Positions 45,687-48,896 of a stretch of DNA of 48,896 nt are shown piece by piece (position 1 is the first letter of the stretch; the number at the start of each line of letters is the position of its first letter). The notes below the pieces were generated by a model. It was given only the letters and a program-made list of their open reading frames with translations. It had not been told where the DNA came from and did no database searches. The position numbers and the translations under genes are program-made. The DNA is taken from NCBI RefSeq assembly GCF_000690055.1, contig NZ_JJNZ01000057.1:1-48896 (forward strand), read 5' to 3'. The DNA comes from Pseudoalteromonas fuliginea (lineage in GTDB: Bacteria; Pseudomonadota; Gammaproteobacteria; Enterobacterales; Alteromonadaceae).

Positions 45687-47045
45687 ATGTTCAACAAAGT
45701 AAAAATTGCCTGTTTAGTGCTGTTATTTGGTTTTCAGGGCATTGCTAACGCAGCCCTTGAAATTGTAATAACAGAAGGTGTAGATGGTGCAAGACCTATT
45801 GCAATTGTGCCGTTTAAATACAATGGTGTTGGTCCAATTCCTGAAAAAATAAGTGATGTTATTGCTGCAGATCTCATGCGTAGTGGTAAGTTTAAGCCTG
45901 TAGATGTTATGCAAATGCCGCAACAACCAAACAAAGATGCTGACATTGATTATGCATCTTGGGTTAATAAAGGTGTTGAAGCGATACTTGTTGGCGAGGT
46001 TGAGCAACAGACTGATGGACGTTATTTAGTACGTTATGAGTTAGTCGATGTTATTCGTGGTCAAATCACGGGTGGTGAAACGCAAATGATGAGTAATGGT
46101 AAGTTACTTAAAAGCCAAGATCATATTTTAGAAGCACGAGATAGTGTTATTGGCATAAGTGGTTTCCGTCGTTATTCACATCGTATTAGTGATGTCATTT
46201 ATGAGAAATTAACGGGTGAGAAAGGTGCTTTTTTAACCAAGATTGCGTACGTAATTGTACGAGATGGTGATGATAAGCCTTATCAGCTTGTTGTATCAGA
46301 TTATGACGGGTTTAACGAACAGGTGTTACTACGTTCGAAAGAGCCACTAATGTCACCGGCTTGGTCACCTGATGGCACAAAATTAGCGTATGTGACATTT
46401 GAGAACCGTCAAAGCCAAATTTATATTCAAGATTTGTATACCGGTAAGCGTGAAGTTATTGCAAGTTATCGCGGTATTAACGGTGCTCCGCAGTTTTCGC
46501 CAGATGGTAAAAAGCTTCTTTTAGTGCTTTCTAAAGACAAAACGGGTGCTACAGAAGTTTACTTATTAGACTTGGCAACACGCAAAGAAACACGTCTTAC
46601 GCGACATCGTAGTATAGATACTGAGCCATCTTGGTATCCAAATGGTCAAGATATAGTGTTTACCTCTGAAAGGGGTGGTAATGCTCAGATTTATAAGTTA
46701 AATTTAAAAACTGGTAGGTCACAGCGATTGACCTTTGATGGTGATATGAACCTTGCGGGTTCGATAACACCAGACGGTAAAGAATTAGTGATGGTTAACC
46801 GTACCAACGGGCAGTACCATCTTGCTAAGAAAGAGCTTGCTACGGGCGCGTTTCAAGTATTAACGCGAACTCGCCTAGATGAATCACCGAGCATAGCACC
46901 AAATGGTTCGATGATTATTTATAGCACGCTTCATAATAATAAACAGGTACTCGCGCTGGTATCAATGGACGGTCGCTTTAAAGCTCGTTTACCTGTGCTT
47001 GACGGACAAGTAAAGGCGCCAGCTTGGTCGCCATATTTACAGTAA
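45687..47045 (+). CDS. tolB: Tol-Pal system protein TolB
   Basis: Periplasmic component that exchanges between TolA, Pal and the outer membrane. The signal peptide ends near ANAALE (about residue 22); residues ~30-160 form the TolB N-terminal domain, then a six-bladed PD40/WD-like propeller follows with repeats such as [31 protein letters not shown] and [16 protein letters not shown]. 452 residues is normal. AAAGGAAT precedes the ATG. Confidence 0.97.
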   Translation: MFNKVKIACLVLLFGFQGIANAALEIVITEGVDGARPIAIVPFKYNGVGPIPEKISDVIAADLMRSGKFKPVDVMQMPQQPNKDADIDYASWVNKGVEAILVGEVEQQTDGRYLVRYELVDVIRGQITGGETQMMSNGKLLKSQDHILEARDSVIGISGFRRYSHRISDVIYEKLTGEKGAFLTKIAYVIVRDGDDKPYQLVVSDYDGFNEQVLLRSKEPLMSPAWSPDGTKLAYVTFENRQSQIYIQDLYTGKREVIASYRGINGAPQFSPDGKKLLLVLSKDKTGATEVYLLDLATRKETRLTRHRSIDTEPSWYPNGQDIVFTSERGGNAQIYKLNLKTGRSQRLTFDGDMNLAGSITPDGKELVMVNRTNGQYHLAKKELATGAFQVLTRTRLDESPSIAPNGSMIIYSTLHNNKQVLALVSMDGRFKARLPVLDGQVKAPAWSPYLQ

Positions 47046-47079
47046 TATTACTGGTTTACTCAAAATAGGAATCTACTTA

Positions 47080-47622
47080 ATGCAACTTAACAAAATACTT
47101 AAAGGCCTGCTAATTGCTGTGCCAGTAATGACATTAGCAGCTTGTAGCTCATCTTCGGATATTGATGAAGGTGCTGCAAATCAAACAAATGAAGCTGTTG
47201 TTGAGCAATCGACAAATACAGACACAGTTGAAGTGGCTACAATTTCTCCTGAGCAACAAGCAGAAGAGCAACTTCGTCAAAAATACGAAGCACTACGCCA
47301 AGAGCAAGTAATCTACTTTGATTTTGATAAAGCGACAGTTGAAGGCAAATACGCTGACTTACTTCGTGCTCATGCTGAATTTTTAGTTCAAAATTCATCA
47401 GTTAAAGTACTAATTGAAGGCCACGCAGATGAGCGCGGTACGCCAGAGTACAATATTGCACTAGGTGAGCACCGTGGCCAAGCGGTTGAGAAATACTTAC
47501 AAAGTTTAGGTGTTTCAGCTAGCCAAATGTCAGTAGTAAGCTACGGTGAAGAGAAGCCAATGGTTAAATCTCGCACTGAATCAGCTTTCGCTAAAAACCG
47601 CCGTGCGGTACTCGTTTACTAA
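47080..47622 (+). CDS. pal: Peptidoglycan-associated lipoprotein Pal
   Basis: Outer-membrane lipoprotein that binds peptidoglycan and TolB/TolA. Lipobox LAAC (cysteine near residue 22), a flexible linker, and an OmpA-like domain (about 75-180) with YFDFDKATV and the diaminopimelate-binding region GHADERGTPEYNIALGEHR. 180 residues. It follows tolB after 34 bases. Confidence 0.97.
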   Translation: MQLNKILKGLLIAVPVMTLAACSSSSDIDEGAANQTNEAVVEQSTNTDTVEVATISPEQQAEEQLRQKYEALRQEQVIYFDFDKATVEGKYADLLRAHAEFLVQNSSVKVLIEGHADERGTPEYNIALGEHRGQAVEKYLQSLGVSASQMSVVSYGEEKPMVKSRTESAFAKNRRAVLVY

Positions 47623-47635
47623 GATAAGAGATATT

Positions 47636-48385
47636 ATGAAGCCGAAACTTATTTTGGCAGCCATGATATTGAGCGGGAGCACCCAGTTAATGGCTGCTCC
47701 CGCTCCTGTTTCAGAAGCTGCAGGTTCACAATCAAGTATTGAGAAGCGTTTAGCATCATTAGAGAGCATGATGCAGTCGCGTAATTTTTTACAAGTAGAG
47801 TTACAGCAACAACTTAATCTATTACAAGATGAAGTAAGTCAAATCCGTGGCGTAACTGAAGAACAAAGCTATAAGCTTGAAAAAGTACTGCAGCGTCAAC
47901 GCGAACTTTATCAAGAAATTGAAAATCGCGTAAGCCAAGCATATGCACAACCTGCTGTAGCGCCTGCAGCTGATTATACGCAACCAAGTGATGCACAGAC
48001 ATACAGTAACGATTTATCTGAAAACGAAGCATACGAGCGTGCTGTAGCGCTTATAATGAAGGATAAGCGTTATGATCAAGCAATTCCTGAGTTTCAAACT
48101 TTTTTAACGTCATACCCAAACTCAGTTTATGCATCTAATGCACATTATTGGCTTGGGCAATTGCTGACGATTAAAAATACGCCAGTAAAAGCAATAGAGC
48201 ACTTTAGCGTGGTCGTTAATGAATTTCCTAATTCAAATAAACGACCAGATGCAATGTTAAAGCTAGGAACACTTTTGCAAGAGCAAGGTTTAGCAGAGGA
48301 AGCTCTAAAAATTCTGAATGATCTTGTTAATCAGTATCCAAGTACAACTGCTGCAAAATTGGCCACAGAACGCTTATCAAAATAA
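47636..48385 (+). CDS. cpoB: Cell division coordinator CpoB
   Basis: Periplasmic TPR protein (formerly YbgF) that links peptidoglycan synthesis by PBP1B with outer-membrane constriction through Tol-Pal. The signal peptide ends near MAAPAP (about residue 21); an N-terminal coiled coil (about 30-85) for trimerisation is followed by TPR repeats (about 125-245; YERAVALIMKDKRYDQAIPEF, YASNAHYWLGQLL). 249 residues. ATG 47636 gives the signal peptide; the frame is open 30 codons further upstream only within pal. Confidence 0.95.
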   Translation: MKPKLILAAMILSGSTQLMAAPAPVSEAAGSQSSIEKRLASLESMMQSRNFLQVELQQQLNLLQDEVSQIRGVTEEQSYKLEKVLQRQRELYQEIENRVSQAYAQPAVAPAADYTQPSDAQTYSNDLSENEAYERAVALIMKDKRYDQAIPEFQTFLTSYPNSVYASNAHYWLGQLLTIKNTPVKAIEHFSVVVNEFPNSNKRPDAMLKLGTLLQEQGLAEEALKILNDLVNQYPSTTAAKLATERLSK

Positions 48386-48398
48386 TTGAATCGGCTTG

Positions 48399-48427
48399 AT
48401 TAGACTGCTTTTTGTCATAAGCGGTCT
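48399..48427 (+). terminator. Hairpin after cpoB
   Basis: TAGACTGCTT pairs with AAGCGGTCTA (one G·T wobble) around an 8-base loop; no strong T run follows, so termination is only likely. Confidence 0.5.
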
Positions 48428-48475
48428 AAAATTGGTCAACTAGGCATAAAAACTTAAAAAAAGAGACAATTTCGG

Positions 48476-48503
48476 TTGCACTCATTTTATAAATAAGTAT
48501 TAT
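48476..48503 (+). promoter_or_regulatory. Promoter of the tRNA-Lys cluster
   Basis: TTGCAC and TATTAT are separated by 16 bp and followed within a few bases by GCGCCCGC, the GC-rich discriminator typical of stringently controlled stable-RNA promoters. The first tRNA starts about 50 bases later. Confidence 0.65.
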
Positions 48504-48556
48504 AAGCGCCCGCAGCAAACGAATGGTTACCCCACTCGAAATGCGGCAAAAAGAGC

Positions 48557-48632
48557 GGGTTATTAGCTCAGTTGGTAGAGCAGTTGACTTTTAATCAATT
48601 GGTCGATGGTTCAAATCCATCATAACCCACCA
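48557..48632 (+). tRNA. tRNA-Lys (anticodon TTT), copy 1
   Basis: 76-base cloverleaf with encoded CCA. Acceptor stem GGGTTAT/ATAACCC, D arm TAGCTCAGTTGGTAGAGC, anticodon loop CTTTTAA, T arm with GGTTCAAATCC. Confidence 0.97.
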
Positions 48633-48692
48633 TTTTTAAAATGGTCTTTTATCGGCGGATTTACGTAGTATTTAAAGTTGTTAAATTAGAGC

Positions 48693-48768
48693 GGGTCATT
48701 AGCTAAGTTGGTAGAGCAGTTGACTTTTAATCAATTGGTCGATGGTTCAAATCCATCATGACCCACCA
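48693..48768 (+). tRNA. tRNA-Lys (anticodon TTT), copy 2 with D-stem change
   Basis: Same as copy 1 except for acceptor stem GGGTCAT/ATGACCC and AGCTAAG in place of AGCTCAG. The change puts A at position 13 opposite G22, breaking the last base pair of the D stem. Encoded CCA is present. Confidence 0.92.
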
Positions 48769-48832
48769 TTTTATATTTATAAATAATATAATGGTTTAAA
48801 TTAGACTTTAGTACAGACAATTATATCAGAGC

Positions 48833-48896
48833 GGGTCATTAGCTCAGTTGGTAGAGCAGTTGACTTTTAATCAATTGGTCGATGGTTCAAATCCAT
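48833..48896 (+). tRNA. tRNA-Lys (anticodon TTT), copy 3, cut by the window end
   Basis: Acceptor start GGGTCAT as in copy 2, with the normal AGCTCAG D stem. The 3' ~12 bases lie outside the window. Confidence 0.93.

Noticed and set aside
48557..48896. Three near-identical units at the right end as a repeat array
   Set aside because: Each unit folds as tRNA-Lys with anticodon TTT; the array is a normal tRNA cluster.

Overview
The window looks like chromosomal DNA of a marine gammaproteobacterium of the Alteromonadales, most likely Pseudoalteromonas or a close relative. This rests on AT-rich coding sequence, the gene order and protein character (pheS-pheT-ihfA, ruvC-ruvA-ruvB, tolQ-tolR-tolA-tolB-pal-cpoB, tesA/ybbA-ybbP), a 5S rRNA of gammaproteobacterial type and typical tRNA-Pro and tRNA-Lys genes. 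The assignment is by recognition; no database was searched.

Layout. 1-566: the 3' end of an rRNA operon (5S rRNA, terminator) followed by a second, decayed 5S 3' end with its own terminator. 567-6102: DUF2066 protein, hda, pheS, pheT, ihfA. 6181-12256: DUF2989-like lipoprotein, a long GAPDH, an M14 carboxypeptidase, an Na+/alanine-type symporter with a structured-looking leader, and a zinc-ribbon membrane protein. 12258-17504: YeaC-like protein, a large DUF349 protein, a 270-bp MITE, a DUF1439 lipoprotein and an ABC1/AarF kinase. 17572-20544: a PAS/sigma-54 activator, repeated palindromic sites, a well-formed -24/-12 promoter and ccoG, which together read as one regulatory circuit. 20615-27850: an M14/AspA-like hydrolase, a lipoprotein, a HelD-like helicase with zinc ribbons, and a degenerate-GGDEF/EAL protein.

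27851-36169 is the accessory part. It holds MITE relics, a cyanophycinase-like protein whose nucleophile serine is replaced by glycine, a receptor pair (an MCP with almost no sensory domain followed by a membrane-anchored NIT-like protein), a lipoprotein gene split by a -1 frameshift exactly on an A-AAA-AAA heptamer, a secreted HExxH peptidase-like protein and an orphan membrane protein. It ends at tRNA-Pro(GGG), next to phased TGTGCGATA repeats, a 10-bp inverted repeat and a C9 tract that resemble an old integration site.

36170-48896 returns to core genome: tRNA-Pro, tesA diverging from ybbA-ybbP with abutting start codons, ruvCAB, a 1.1-kb non-coding gap with several hairpins and a likely small RNA, the complete Tol-Pal operon without ybgC in front, and three tRNA-Lys genes (the last cut by the window edge).

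Functional themes are translation and DNA maintenance (pheST, ihfA, hda, ruvCAB), envelope integrity (tol-pal, lipoproteins), cytochrome oxidase assembly (ccoG) and signalling (MCP/NIT, EAL, sigma-54 activator). The most interesting leads are the sigma-54/ccoG circuit, the split chemoreceptor, the possible programmed frameshift, the pseudo-cyanophycinase and the MITE family. None is proven from sequence alone.
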